A DNA stretch of 22,676 bases. Origin: a virus. Positions within the stretch are counted from its first letter, which is position 1; each line of letters begins with the position of its first letter. A model generated the notes under the pieces. That model was given only the letters and a program-made list of their open reading frames with translations, was not told the origin of the DNA and ran no database searches. The stretch spans positions 1-22,676 of the IMG/VR virus record IMGVR_UViG_3300030103_003585; one strand, 5' to 3'. Positions 1 to 6,974 of the stretch are shown in pieces. The position numbers were made by a program, and so were the translations under genes.

Positions 1-1545
1 AATGCATTGGTCAACAATACTACAGCAAGTAATAATACAGCAGTTGGATCTAATGCATTATTAGCAAACACAACTGGAACAAAAAATACTGCTGTAGGCT
101 CTAATTCAGCAGATGCAATAACAACTGGTAACTTTAATGTTGCTCTTGGATCAGATTCATTAACTGCAAATACAACTGGTAGCAGAAATACAGCATTAGG
201 TGTTGAAGCATTAAAAGCAAATACTACTGCAAGTGATAATGTTGCTATCGGAAAAGATGCAATGATAGCAAACACAACTGGAACGGAAAACACAGCTGTT
301 GGTACTATTGCACTAGATGCTAATACTACAGCTAATTCTAATAGTGCTTTTGGTTATGCTGCATTATCAGGTAATACCACAGGAGCAGCAAATACTGGTT
401 TAGGACGTGCAGCTTTATTTTCAAATACAACTGCTGATAATAATACAGCAATAGGTTATAACGCATTGCTAGTAAACACAACTGGAACGCAGAACGTAGC
501 TGTGGGAGCCAATGCGTTAGATGCTAATACAACTGGAAATAATAATATTGGAATCGGTCACAATTCAATGGGAGGTACAACAACTGGTTCTAGTAACACA
601 GCAATAGGAAGTCAATCTTTAAGAGCAAATACCACTGGTGAAGCTAATACAGCCTGTGGTGAACAAGCCTTATTGAACAGTACTACAGGATCTAGTAATA
701 CTGCTGTTGGAAAAGCTGCATTAGAAGCAAACACAACTGGTGCAAATAACACAGCAGTTGGCCGCAGTGCATCGTTATTGAATACCACTGGAAGTAACAA
801 TACTTCATTAGGATATTTTGCGTTAGAAAAAAATCAAACTGGCGTTAATAATGTGGCAATCGGAAAAGAAAGTTTGCTGTCAAATACAACTGGTGATAAT
901 AATACTGTTGTTGGTACAGAGGCACTAAAACAGAATACAACTGGAGGTCAAAATTGTGTTTTTGGAATAGAAGCTGCTAGAGATCTCACAACTGGTAGTG
1001 ATAACACTTGTATAGGAAAATCTGCTGGAGAACCTATGAGTACAGGTTCAAATAATCTTTTATTAGGACACGATGCTGGAAGAGGAAATTCTCCATCAGG
1101 TGAGGTTACTACAGGAAGTAATAATGTAGTTTTAGGAAATAATAATATAAGTAATCTTTTCTGTGCAGATACTTCAATATCAAGTTCAGATTCAAGAGAT
1201 AAAACTGATGTAGAAAGTTTCAATATTGGTTTAGCTTGGATTGAAGCATTAAGACCTGTTACCTACAGATGGGATAGAAGAACTTGGTATGGTACTGAAG
1301 AAGAACCTTATGGTACACCTGATGGTTCTAAAAAAAGAGCTAGATTACATCTTGGATTTTTAGCACAGGAAGCACTTGAAGTAGAGAAAGCAAATGGTTA
1401 TGGAACATCAAATGATGATTCATTAATACTAAATTTGACAGATGATGGCATGAGTTATGGAATGAAGTATGAAAGAATCGTTCCAATACTTGTAAATGCT
1501 ATTAAGGAGTTATCCGCAAAAGTCACAGCCCTCGAAGCAGGGTAA
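1..1545 (+). CDS. Tail fibre / tail spike, C-terminal part, with peptidase S74 chaperone (5' end outside window)
   Basis: The reading frame is open from base 1, so the N-terminus lies upstream of the window. Twenty consecutive repeats of exactly 17 residues (consensus NTAVGxxALxxNTTGxx) run from 34 to 1053, followed by a longer, diverged unit. Such repeats are typical of trimeric beta-structured fibres. The C-terminal ~120 residues match the intramolecular chaperone of the S74 (endosialidase tailspike) family. The motif SDSRDK starts at 1186; by family knowledge its Ser is the self-cleavage site and its Lys, at 1201, completes the dyad. The tail ends in a short heptad-like helix (IKELSAKVTALEAG). 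The mature trimer would bind the host surface after releasing the chaperone. The small genes at 1570-2902 follow on the same strand. Confidence 0.9.
   Translation, partial: NALVNNTTASNNTAVGSNALLANTTGTKNTAVGSNSADAITTGNFNVALGSDSLTANTTGSRNTALGVEALKANTTASDNVAIGKDAMIANTTGTENTAVGTIALDANTTANSNSAFGYAALSGNTTGAANTGLGRAALFSNTTADNNTAIGYNALLVNTTGTQNVAVGANALDANTTGNNNIGIGHNSMGGTTTGSSNTAIGSQSLRANTTGEANTACGEQALLNSTTGSSNTAVGKAALEANTTGANNTAVGRSASLLNTTGSNNTSLGYFALEKNQTGVNNVAIGKESLLSNTTGDNNTVVGTEALKQNTTGGQNCVFGIEAARDLTTGSDNTCIGKSAGEPMSTGSNNLLLGHDAGRGNSPSGEVTTGSNNVVLGNNNISNLFCADTSISSSDSRDKTDVESFNIGLAWIEALRPVTYRWDRRTWYGTEEEPYGTPDGSKKRARLHLGFLAQEALEVEKANGYGTSNDDSLILNLTDDGMSYGMKYERIVPILVNAIKELSAKVTALEAG
34..1053 (+). 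repeat. Twenty tandem 51-bp (17-residue) fibre repeats
   Basis: The coding repeats keep strict 51-nt phase with no indels over 1020 bp. The most conserved codons spell NT-G (aat act ... gga) and AAcACaACTGG. Third positions vary, so the repeats are not recent copies. The same type of unit, in broken form, occurs at 11992-12213. Confidence 0.9.
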
Positions 1546-1569
1546 ACTAAAAGTAACCTAATTTTTATT

Positions 1570-1818
1570 ATGGAAGAAAGAACTGCTGACGAAATCGCTA
1601 AGATTTTCTCTGCTGCTGGTGATAGCGTAACAGTCATCGGTACTGCTCAAGAATCAGGTGAAACTGATGCTGATTTTAAAGACAAGATCAAGCGTAATGT
1701 AGAGCATCTTGAACTTATCAAGGACTACAAAAAACTTGATGGAACTACTTCTATCTGGACATCTGAATCATTCACAGATATAGATGCTGCTATCGTTGCT
1801 GGTAAAAAACTCTACTAA
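1570..1818 (+). CDS. Hypothetical 82-residue protein downstream of the fibre
   Basis: I do not recognise this small acidic protein. It begins with a helical-looking stretch (EERTADEIAKIFSAAG), followed by a Val-rich strand, a charged helix and an aromatic C-terminus ending KKLY. There is no signal peptide or membrane segment. It starts 24 bp after the fibre stop and ends 3 bp before the next start, so it is probably co-transcribed with the fibre. A tail or assembly role is possible only by position. Confidence 0.7.
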   Translation: MEERTADEIAKIFSAAGDSVTVIGTAQESGETDADFKDKIKRNVEHLELIKDYKKLDGTTSIWTSESFTDIDAAIVAGKKLY

Positions 1819-1821
1819 ATT

Positions 1822-2013
1822 ATGAATTTACAGGAAAGACTACAGCAACTTGCTGTTGAAAGGCAAAATCTTACTATTGCCTTACATGAAGTTAACGGTG
1901 CGATGAAGATTCTTGAACAGCAGATTCTTGAGATTCAAGAGACATCCGAAGTAAACCAGCCATCAGATACAGAGGCATCAACCCCACAAGAAGCAACAGC
2001 ACCATCAGAGTAA
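1822..2013 (+). CDS. Hypothetical 63-residue coiled-coil protein
   Basis: The first ~43 residues form an uninterrupted amphipathic helix (NLQERLQQLAVERQNLTIALHE and on to EQQILEIQE) with coiled-coil spacing. The rest is a Ser/Thr/Pro/Glu-rich disordered tail. It starts 3 bp after the previous stop, without a clear Shine-Dalgarno. Its stop codon lies in the loop of the hairpin at 1998-2021. The family is unknown to me; a small coiled coil beside a fibre could be structural or a chaperone. Confidence 0.7.
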   Translation: MNLQERLQQLAVERQNLTIALHEVNGAMKILEQQILEIQETSEVNQPSDTEASTPQEATAPSE

Positions 2014-2031
2014 GTGGTGCTACCATTTTGT
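1998..2031 (+). terminator. Hairpin over the stop codon, terminator-like
   Basis: A perfect 7-bp stem (AGCACCA / TGGTGCT, 1998-2004 with 2015-2021) has a 10-nt loop that contains the TAA stop of the preceding gene. It is followed by a weak T-containing stretch (accattttgtt). It could terminate or attenuate the fibre transcript or protect its 3' end. Confidence 0.5.
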
Positions 2032-2050
2032 TAACTACTTCTTTAATCAT

Positions 2051-2275
2051 ATGTTTCAAAAAATCGCTAATGTTTTGAGTATTGTCTCTTTCATAATGGT
2101 ATCTTCTGTTATCGGTGGAGGATACTTTGGATATAAATATGTAACATCAGAACAGGTAAAGGCAAAATTAATGAATCAAATACTTGGCGAAGTAAAAGGG
2201 CTGTTACCTAATGTGTTAGATAAAGGTTTGCCTAAAACAACTGGCATATCTATACCAACATTACCAAAAAACTAA
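2051..2275 (+). CDS. Small membrane-anchored protein (74 aa), in frame with the next ORF
   Basis: Residues ~9-30 (SIVSFIMVSSVIGGGYFGYKY) form one N-terminal transmembrane segment or uncleaved signal anchor. An amphipathic helix (EQVKAKLMNQILGEVKGLL) and a Pro-rich end (ISIPTLPKN) follow. The reading frame is the same as that of the next gene, and only the TAA at 2273-2275 separates them. The IP-rich pattern continues directly across that stop, so the two could be one protein made by readthrough, a split gene, or a coupled pair. I recall similar small anchors next to Pro-rich proteins in marine cyanophages; the function is unknown. Confidence 0.7.
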   Translation: MFQKIANVLSIVSFIMVSSVIGGGYFGYKYVTSEQVKAKLMNQILGEVKGLLPNVLDKGLPKTTGISIPTLPKN

Positions 2276-2902
2276 TTGGAAATACCAGAGATAAGTATTC
2301 CAGAAATACATATTCCTGAGGTTCATATACCTTATACTTTTTTACCTAACTATGAACATTCAAATGTAGAAGTTATAGGTTGTAATTATTATCATCGTGA
2401 CACAAAAAATACAGGCAATAGAAATTTATTATTAGATGATCCAAATGGTGTGGTAAGTAACTGTCCGTACCCAAGTTTTTACCCATTAAACTATGTACCA
2501 GATCAACTAATTATTGTTGAAGAGGCTGCACCCATAAATAAAGAACCTGATAAATTACCAGAAGGAAAACAACCACAAACACAGATTCCAAAAGAAGAAA
2601 AAAAGCAAGATGATTATAAACCTTGCCCACCAAAAGATGCACCATTTAGGCAGGGGGATTTTAAAAATGAGCTTCGGCTTGAAAGGCTGGTAAAATACGA
2701 ACGAGATATAAATGGTTCTTGCAATGCGGTTTGGGAAGAAGTACCTTTTATCGACCAATATATTCCACAACCTAGCACTATTGTCTCTACTGCTGTTATT
2801 GCTAGTGTGGCTGCGACTACTCCTATTATTTTAAATTTAGTAAAACCTATTGTTAAACAAATAATTAAAAAGCTTACAAAGAAAAAAGATAAGTTAAAAT
2901 AA
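2276..2902 (+). CDS. Pro-rich protein with C-terminal membrane segment; TTG start or stop-codon readthrough product
   Basis: The 208-residue product opens with Ile-Pro repeats (EIPEISIPEIHIPEVHIP). It continues through a Cys-containing central part and a charged Pro/Lys/Gln-rich stretch. Near the end lies one hydrophobic segment (STAVIASVAATTPIILNLV), followed by a strongly basic tail (KQIIKKLTKKKDKLK). No ATG occurs in frame anywhere in it. The only early start is the TTG at 2276, immediately after the TAA of the upstream in-frame ORF. Expression therefore needs reinitiation at TAATTG or readthrough. It is probably a membrane or envelope-associated accessory protein; the family function is unknown to me. 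Confidence 0.65.
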   Translation: MEIPEISIPEIHIPEVHIPYTFLPNYEHSNVEVIGCNYYHRDTKNTGNRNLLLDDPNGVVSNCPYPSFYPLNYVPDQLIIVEEAAPINKEPDKLPEGKQPQTQIPKEEKKQDDYKPCPPKDAPFRQGDFKNELRLERLVKYERDINGSCNAVWEEVPFIDQYIPQPSTIVSTAVIASVAATTPIILNLVKPIVKQIIKKLTKKKDKLK

Positions 2903-2907
2903 AAAAA

Positions 2908-2934
2908 CCCTATTCAAAATGGCGAAGGATAGGG
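2908..2934. terminator. Hairpin between convergent genes
   Basis: CCCTATTC (2908-2915) pairs with GGATAGGG (2927-2934): 8 bp with one T-G wobble. An A-run lies just upstream and would act as a T-run for leftward transcription. It lies where the + genes ending at 2902 meet the - genes ending at 2968, so it may stop leftward readthrough. Confidence 0.5.
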
Positions 2935-2941
2935 CGTCTAG

Positions 2942-2971
2942 GTAGACAAGTTTCAACCAGTGCTTGTCTAC
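2942..2971. terminator. Second hairpin between convergent genes
   Basis: A perfect 9-bp inverted repeat (GTAGACAAG 2942-2950, CTTGTCTAC 2963-2971) with a 12-nt loop. It overlaps the TAG stop of the minus-strand gene and lacks a T-run on either side. A bidirectional terminator or 3'-end stabiliser is likely. Confidence 0.5.
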
Positions 2972-3681
2972 TGCTTTAATTTGTGAGTATGTGGTATAAC
3001 TTGATTTGGTGGTACTGTCACTTTTATCCCTTCACAAATTTGTGCGTATTTGCCTACGAAGGTCACTCCTAGGTTCGCTTGCTCTCCGCAGACTTTTAAA
3101 CGAAACATTGCAAGCTCTAGCATCTGTTTCTGGTATAACAATTCTTGATTTTTTATATTTACCTCTGTAGCTTTTAAACATAAATCAGGAGCTTTACCTA
3201 AAGGAATTGTAATCTGTGCTGAAATTCCATAATTTAAGTTGTAATTATCTTTCTCGAACCTTGGAGTTTCTTGGACGTATTTAATTTGGCCTGTATCTTC
3301 ATCGTAAATGTTTTGTTTAGTCACTGTTTCTATTGGTCTATTAAATGACCAAGCATCTGTCACATAAGGAGTTATCGTGAGACTTGGTGAACTACAAACA
3401 ATTCCCTGTGACATACGAAACTGAGGTGTTGATTGAGGAGCAATCATTGTCGCATTATTGTTAACTGTACCCTGTGCATTTGAGCTAGGACTTGCAACAG
3501 TTGTATTAGCTAAAACTCTTGCAGGGCAAAGGATTACAAGAATTACTGACCAAAGGTAGTTTCTACGGTTGTTGTAGTTGTTGTATTTATGGTGCGATTT
3601 ATTGTTGTTATTGTGTCGATTCCCGGTGTGATCATTGTCTCTACCAACGAAAAAGGTTGACTTGCATTTACTATTTTCCAT
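2968..3681 (-). CDS. Secreted protein, third of a trio; start uncertain
   Basis: From about 3555 downward the frame encodes a signal-peptide-like segment (LWSVILVILCPARVLA, cleavage before NTT). A mature part of ~175 residues with four or five Cys and a beta-rich middle follows, then a helical stretch (KNQELLYQKQMLELAMFRLKVC). I recall this as the third member of a set of secreted proteins in marine cyanophages. The only ATG in frame is at 3681. It adds ~40 odd Asn/His/Lys-rich residues that merely shadow the Thr-rich end of the overlapping upstream gene. No ATG, GTG or TTG lies near the signal peptide, so a non-AUG start (ATT at 3543 overlaps the upstream stop) or a -1 frameshift from the upstream gene is possible. 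Confidence 0.7.
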   Translation of the reverse strand: MENSKCKSTFFVGRDNDHTGNRHNNNNKSHHKYNNYNNRRNYLWSVILVILCPARVLANTTVASPSSNAQGTVNNNATMIAPQSTPQFRMSQGIVCSSPSLTITPYVTDAWSFNRPIETVTKQNIYDEDTGQIKYVQETPRFEKDNYNLNYGISAQITIPLGKAPDLCLKATEVNIKNQELLYQKQMLELAMFRLKVCGEQANLGVTFVGKYAQICEGIKVTVPPNQVIPHTHKLKQ

Positions 3682-3980
3682 CTAGGCACACCTTCCAATG
3701 TAGGACTTGTATATGAAAAGTTAATTCCATTAACTGTTTGTGTGGCTTCTGCTGTTGGTATTGAGTTAATATATCCATTAATATCGCTGCTCTCTATGTT
3801 TGTTCCTGATACACCATAGGAATAACCTGTTCGATATTGATGGCTGGTTATTGATTCTGTTACTACTGATTGGGATGTAGAATTTGTGCTGGAAGATCCT
3901 GTACGAAAGGTTGGTACTACTGGATTTGCAAGGATTTTTACAGGAAATAATATTATTAATAGCAGCCAAAACCTAGTCAA
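3543..3980 (-). CDS. Secreted protein, second of a trio
   Basis: A 145-residue protein with a classic signal peptide (MTRFWLLLIILFPVKILA, cleavage before NPVVP). The mature part is rich in Ser, Thr and Asn and predicted to be beta-structured. It ends in a Thr run (TINTTTTTTVETTFGQ). It overlaps the start of its upstream neighbour's end by 8 bp and the following frame by up to 139 bp. Homologous trios occur, as I recall, near holin-like genes of marine cyanophages, where they are thought to be structural or lysis-related. Evidence for any function is weak. Confidence 0.75.
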   Translation of the reverse strand: MTRFWLLLIILFPVKILANPVVPTFRTGSSSTNSTSQSVVTESITSHQYRTGYSYGVSGTNIESSDINGYINSIPTAEATQTVNGINFSYTSPTLEGVPRWKIVNASQPFSLVETMITPGIDTITTINRTINTTTTTTVETTFGQ

Positions 3981-4494
3981 TTTGGATTGTTACTGTAGTT
4001 GATCCTACGCAACTAGAACCTGATCCAAATGCGCCGCTACAAGTGTGAACACCTGACGATAAAGATGTCATAGAACCAGATCCAAGAGTACCACCACTAC
4101 CTACAGTTGTTTGTCCTGACAAATGAGGCAATGTTGCTATGCCTGATGATGGTGTAATTGCAGAAGGTGTAGCATCGCCTATGTTTATAGCTTCTGTCAA
4201 ACTAAATGCTGAACCTGACGTTGTAACTGATTTATCGGTTTGTATTAAAGCAGGTACGCCATCAGTTAAGCTGCCTAAATTTAATCCACCAATTTGACCA
4301 GCAGTAGTACTGCCACCAGAAGTAACAGAGGGGGTAATATTGTTACCTGATATTGAATAAGTCGTTCCAAGCTTATTTGTAACGCTGTATGGCATATCTA
4401 CAGTGATCTGTGCAGATGTTGTGAACTTTTGAGTTATGTCTGCGTATGAAGCAGGACTAAAAGCCAAAAGTAATATTGGGATTAATTTCTTCAT
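3973..4494 (-). CDS. Secreted Ser/Gly/Thr-rich protein, first of a trio
   Basis: A 173-residue protein with a clear signal peptide (MKKLIPILLLAFSPASYA, cleavage before DITQK). The mature part is beta-rich and low in charge (TTSAQITVDMPYSVTNKLG and similar). The C-terminal third is Gly/Ser-rich with two Cys (HTCSGAFGSGSSC) that could form a disulfide. Its ATG overlaps the stop of the upstream membrane-protein gene (ATGA), showing translational coupling. The likely site is the periplasm or outer surface; the role is unknown. Confidence 0.75.
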   Translation of the reverse strand: MKKLIPILLLAFSPASYADITQKFTTSAQITVDMPYSVTNKLGTTYSISGNNITPSVTSGGSTTAGQIGGLNLGSLTDGVPALIQTDKSVTTSGSAFSLTEAINIGDATPSAITPSSGIATLPHLSGQTTVGSGGTLGSGSMTSLSSGVHTCSGAFGSGSSCVGSTTVTIQID

Positions 4495-4895
4495 TTTTTG
4501 TCCTCTTTTTTGTCTACGACTTCCGCACCAAGAATCTTGATGGGTGTCTCTATTCTAATTGTTTGATAACCTCCTGATTGTGATGCTAGTAACGCTTCTA
4601 CTTCTTTTTTGTTTAATGGTTTATCTTCTGGCTTAAACGTACCATCACCTCTTTTCTTTGCACCCTCTAAACCAAAACTGGCTAATGCACCAGTTAAAAG
4701 CGAAGCCGGAAAGGTTATATCCTTGGGTTCGTTACTATATCCCGGGATTGAAATATAGTTTAGAGAAACTATAAATCCACTCCAAGCAACAACAACAAGC
4801 CTTACTACAACTGAGATAAATGCCAATTGTTCCTCTTTGTCCTCAATAGTCTCTTTGAGCTTTTTGAGTGGATTTTTTTTGACTTCTTCTGCCAT
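4491..4895 (-). CDS. Membrane protein with two hydrophobic segments, possible holin
   Basis: The 134-residue protein has a charged N-terminus (KKNPLKKLKETIEDKEEQ). A first membrane segment (LAFISVVVRLVVVAWSGFIV) and a weaker second one (ITFPASLLTGALASFGLEGA) follow, then a charged cytoplasmic tail ending VVDKKEDKK. Size and layout fit phage holins, and I recall similar proteins next to the secreted trio in marine phages. No endolysin is recognisable in this window, so holin is only a suggestion. It is the first gene of a leftward operon with 4491-2968. Confidence 0.65.
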   Translation of the reverse strand: MAEEVKKNPLKKLKETIEDKEEQLAFISVVVRLVVVAWSGFIVSLNYISIPGYSNEPKDITFPASLLTGALASFGLEGAKKRGDGTFKPEDKPLNKKEVEALLASQSGGYQTIRIETPIKILGAEVVDKKEDKK

Positions 4896-4941
4896 AACTA
4901 GGATTTATTAGTCATACTAGGCATAATTATACTTTAAGGCA
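4896..4941. promoter_or_regulatory. Divergent promoter region
   Basis: This 46-bp gap separates two divergently starting genes. On + there is TATACT at 4928-4933. On - there is a perfect TATAAT (bases 4931-4926), so the two -10 boxes overlap in the near-palindrome ATAATTAT. No good -35 is visible for either, so activator dependence or a phage-modified polymerase is possible. Confidence 0.4.
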
Positions 4942-5103
4942 ATGTCTGAAATTTATCCTGTATTAATTGGCGTTGCAGCAACGGCTTTCGTCATGGTTTT
5001 ATCCAATATAAGTAGTCGAAGAGACAGAGACATTATAGAATTGTTTCGCAGAGTAAATCAGCTTGAAAAAGAGGTCAGTAGGTTAGAAGGACAGAATCGT
5101 TAA
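4942..5103 (+). CDS. Small membrane protein with coiled coil (53 aa)
   Basis: The protein starts at the ATG at 4942 (MSEIYPVLIGVAATAFVMVL). One transmembrane segment (residues ~5-22) is followed by a charged helix with heptad spacing (IIELFRRVNQLEKEVSRLEG). The short N-out or N-in anchor plus coiled coil recalls small lysis or spanin-like accessory proteins, but I cannot assign it. It lies opposite the holin-like gene and starts a three-gene + cluster. Confidence 0.65.
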   Translation: MSEIYPVLIGVAATAFVMVLSNISSRRDRDIIELFRRVNQLEKEVSRLEGQNR

Positions 5104-5137
5104 TTTTTGGTATGTTTGGGAAAGAACATAAAACACT

Positions 5138-5299
5138 ATGTCAAAATTTTTAATTAATCTATTCATTAAATTTGGTAAATCTGAATCTTTGCGTAAAGCT
5201 GCTTTAAGTTTATTAAAGGATCTTGCAGCTAAATCAGATAATGATGTTGATGATGCCATTGTCAAAATGATTGAAGAAAAATTATTTCCAGTAAAATGA
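5138..5299 (+). CDS. Hypothetical 53-residue helical protein
   Basis: ATG at 5138, TGA at 5297-5299, overlapping the next ATG (ATGA at 5296). The product is an amphipathic, lysine-rich helical protein (MSKFLINLFIKFGKSESLRK ...) with an acidic middle (KSDNDVDDAIVKMIEEKL). The stop/start overlap and normal codon use support a real gene. Function unknown. Confidence 0.65.
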   Translation: MSKFLINLFIKFGKSESLRKAALSLLKDLAAKSDNDVDDAIVKMIEEKLFPVK

Positions 5300-5571
5300 A
5301 CGTTAAAAAATTTCTCAACATAGAGATAGAGGAAGCACCACCAGAGTTGCAACTGTCTGTTGAAATGCGTTGTAGAGAAATTATGCAAAGTAAAGATTAT
5401 GACAATATAAAAAGATACTGCACACATTTAGTAAGACATCAAATGCACCAAGATGTTTTTCTTGCATCTTTACTTGGTAGACTGGTTGAACTTGAAGCAG
5501 AAAATGTAGTACAAAAAGTCAGAAACAAACCAGACCTTATCAAAAGATTTAAAAAAAGATTTTTCAAGTAA
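5296..5571 (+). CDS. Hypothetical 91-residue protein
   Basis: A predicted all-helical, charged protein (ELQLSVEMRCREIMQSKDYD) with a basic Arg/Lys/Phe-rich C-terminus (LIKRFKKRFFK). It is coupled to the upstream gene through ATGA. Its 3' end overlaps the convergent minus-strand gene at 5564 by 8 bp. I recall similar proteins in marine phages only as hypotheticals. Confidence 0.7.
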   Translation: MNVKKFLNIEIEEAPPELQLSVEMRCREIMQSKDYDNIKRYCTHLVRHQMHQDVFLASLLGRLVELEAENVVQKVRNKPDLIKRFKKRFFK

Positions 5572-5683
5572 TTTGATAAAGTCTTTGCTTTTCAATCACT
5601 TTTTTCATTGACCAATATCTTATAAGTGTTTCTAGTTCGTTTATACGTTTTTTTGCAGCAATAATTTTTTCTTTTGTATTCAT
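5564..5683 (-). CDS. Hypothetical 39-residue protein, last gene of the leftward cluster
   Basis: The ORF begins MNTKEKIIAAKKRINELE and encodes a basic helix with leucine/isoleucine spacing typical of a short coiled coil. Its ATG lies 3 bp after the upstream stop, which suggests translational coupling. It ends convergently with the + gene at 5571. It is too short for certain assignment, but the spacing supports a real gene. Confidence 0.5.
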   Translation of the reverse strand: MNTKEKIIAAKKRINELETLIRYWSMKKVIEKQRLYQIT

Positions 5684-5686
5684 AAA

Positions 5687-5983
5687 TTATTTTTCATATT
5701 TTTCCATATAGACCTTTTTTTCTTCATCTGTAAAGTCTTTCATCTGCATTTTGTGAACTTTATCAACTTGATAATTATATTTAAGTATTGCTGTTTTTAT
5801 ATGTTCAGCAACCCAACGACCTTGTTCTGTTACAACTTGTGCCTTGCCTCTATCGTTAATAAAAACATAATGGTCATAACCTTTTAAGGTATCGTCGAGC
5901 AACTCTTTTTCCATTTTTTGAAAACGTAATTCTTTAAGTTTATTTAACTTAATTTTGAATTTGTTTTTATTATATTGACTCAT
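5687..5983 (-). CDS. Hypothetical 98-residue protein
   Basis: Lys-rich helical ends (KNKFKIKLNKLKELRFQKME and KMQMKDFTDEEKKVYMEKYEK) flank a small compact middle (YDHYVFINDRGKAQVVTEQG) that may form a beta hairpin. There are no cysteines, signal peptide or membrane segment. It starts 2 bp after the upstream stop, within the leftward early operon. Not recognised. Confidence 0.65.
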   Translation of the reverse strand: MSQYNKNKFKIKLNKLKELRFQKMEKELLDDTLKGYDHYVFINDRGKAQVVTEQGRWVAEHIKTAILKYNYQVDKVHKMQMKDFTDEEKKVYMEKYEK

Positions 5984-5985
5984 AA

Positions 5986-6267
5986 TTAAAAGCTTTTTTT
6001 GTTTCTGTGGGATTTAGATTGTTTTCTTTGTTTTGGACATTCTGTGCTTTTTGGTTTTTGCGAAGTAAGATGCCAACCATTACCTTTAGGACATTGATAA
6101 GCATAACTATGACCTTTGCCAACGTGTCTCATTTCTGATGCTATCACTTTGGCATCACTTTCTGTACGATAACTTACTTTTTGGCATTTCCAACAATGAT
6201 TTTGTATGATAAAACCTTTATCAATAATATATTGTTTTAGGTTTTTTAAATCAATTCTTTTTCCCAT
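5986..6267 (-). CDS. Small zinc-finger-like protein (93 aa)
   Basis: The product carries CWKCQK (residues ~25-30), then YRTESDAKVIASEMR, then CPKGNGWHLTSQ. This layout recalls small phage and bacterial proteins with a pattern like CxxC ... YRC-P--C-GWHLT that bind zinc. Here the second pair is incomplete (one Cys plus His), so metal binding is uncertain. The C-terminus is highly basic (KQRKQSKSHRNKKSF) and may bind nucleic acid. It overlaps the upstream gene by 17 bp. Confidence 0.65.
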   Translation of the reverse strand: MGKRIDLKNLKQYIIDKGFIIQNHCWKCQKVSYRTESDAKVIASEMRHVGKGHSYAYQCPKGNGWHLTSQKPKSTECPKQRKQSKSHRNKKSF

Positions 6268-6634
6268 GCGAACCGTCTTTGAAATCTTTTACAAATACTT
6301 TTTTTATGTGGTTCCAGTTAGCCTTAATTAATTTGTTTGAAAAGTTATTACCAGAGATTGTTTCGCAATCTTTTTCAGTAAATTCATAATTTAAAAAAAA
6401 GTTATCCCAGTTAATAAAAATAGCTTTGTTCGCTACTGCATTGGCATATTCAGTTGCATTATCTATGGTTTCAAAGTCATAACATCGCAAGATGCTTACA
6501 TACAAAACTTCTGTATTCTGTGCATATTGAATAGTTACGCATTTAAACTTCGCACCATCAAAGGTACGTTTTACTGTCTTGCCCATTAGGTCGGCATAGT
6601 CCACCACAAGTTTCCTACGATTTTTCTTGAACAT
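6251..6634 (-). CDS. Hypothetical 127-residue protein
   Basis: A mixed alpha/beta protein with a basic start (FKKNRRKLVVDYADLMGKTV) and several aromatic strands (VLYVSILRCYDF, INWDNFFLNYEF). It contains two Cys, apparently not a metal site. It overlaps its upstream neighbour by 20 bp and the downstream one by 17 bp. I see no motif that identifies it. Confidence 0.65.
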   Translation of the reverse strand: MFKKNRRKLVVDYADLMGKTVKRTFDGAKFKCVTIQYAQNTEVLYVSILRCYDFETIDNATEYANAVANKAIFINWDNFFLNYEFTEKDCETISGNNFSNKLIKANWNHIKKVFVKDFKDGSHGKKN

Positions 6635-6974
6635 CTAACTGTTTTTCGATTTCAAATTTTTCATCAAACAGAGCATGAATCTGTTTTGATATTTTTCTTT
6701 GTATTAGAGGATTATCCTCTTTAAATCTTTGTTGTGTAAGTTCTTTTAATTTTTGATCAATGTTGTAATACCTTAATTCAAGAAACTGTTGTTGATCTGA
6801 TGCAACAAAGTCTGGATTTGGCTTTGTTTTACTTGCTTCAATAGTTACATCTATTGTTACGTGTTTACAAGCTGTAGGCTGTGTTATTGCTTGTTCTACT
6901 GTTATTGGAAAAGGACAAAGTTTTATCCAATCCTCAAGTGCTTTGTTTGTAAAATCTAGTCGCATTCTGGACAT
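6615..6974 (-). CDS. Hypothetical 119-residue protein with helical C-terminus
   Basis: The N-terminal half contains short strands and three Cys-containing turns (WIKLCPFPITVEQ, TACKHVTIDVTIEAS). The C-terminal half is a long charged helix (LKELTQQRFKEDNPLIQRKI to EIEKQLDVQEKS) likely to form a coiled coil. It overlaps the upstream gene by 19 bp and the downstream gene by 20 bp. Not recognised. Confidence 0.65.
   Translation of the reverse strand: MSRMRLDFTNKALEDWIKLCPFPITVEQAITQPTACKHVTIDVTIEASKTKPNPDFVASDQQQFLELRYYNIDQKLKELTQQRFKEDNPLIQRKISKQIHALFDEKFEIEKQLDVQEKS

Noticed and set aside
612-1223. Minus-strand open frames across the fibre gene (612-800, 948-1223)
   Set aside because: They are the antisense shadow of the 51-bp repeats; the Pro/Val-rich translations follow directly from the repeat codons on the other strand.
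3519-3716. Cys/Tyr-rich + ORF
   Set aside because: It is the complement of Thr/Asn repeat codons in two overlapping minus-strand secreted-protein genes.
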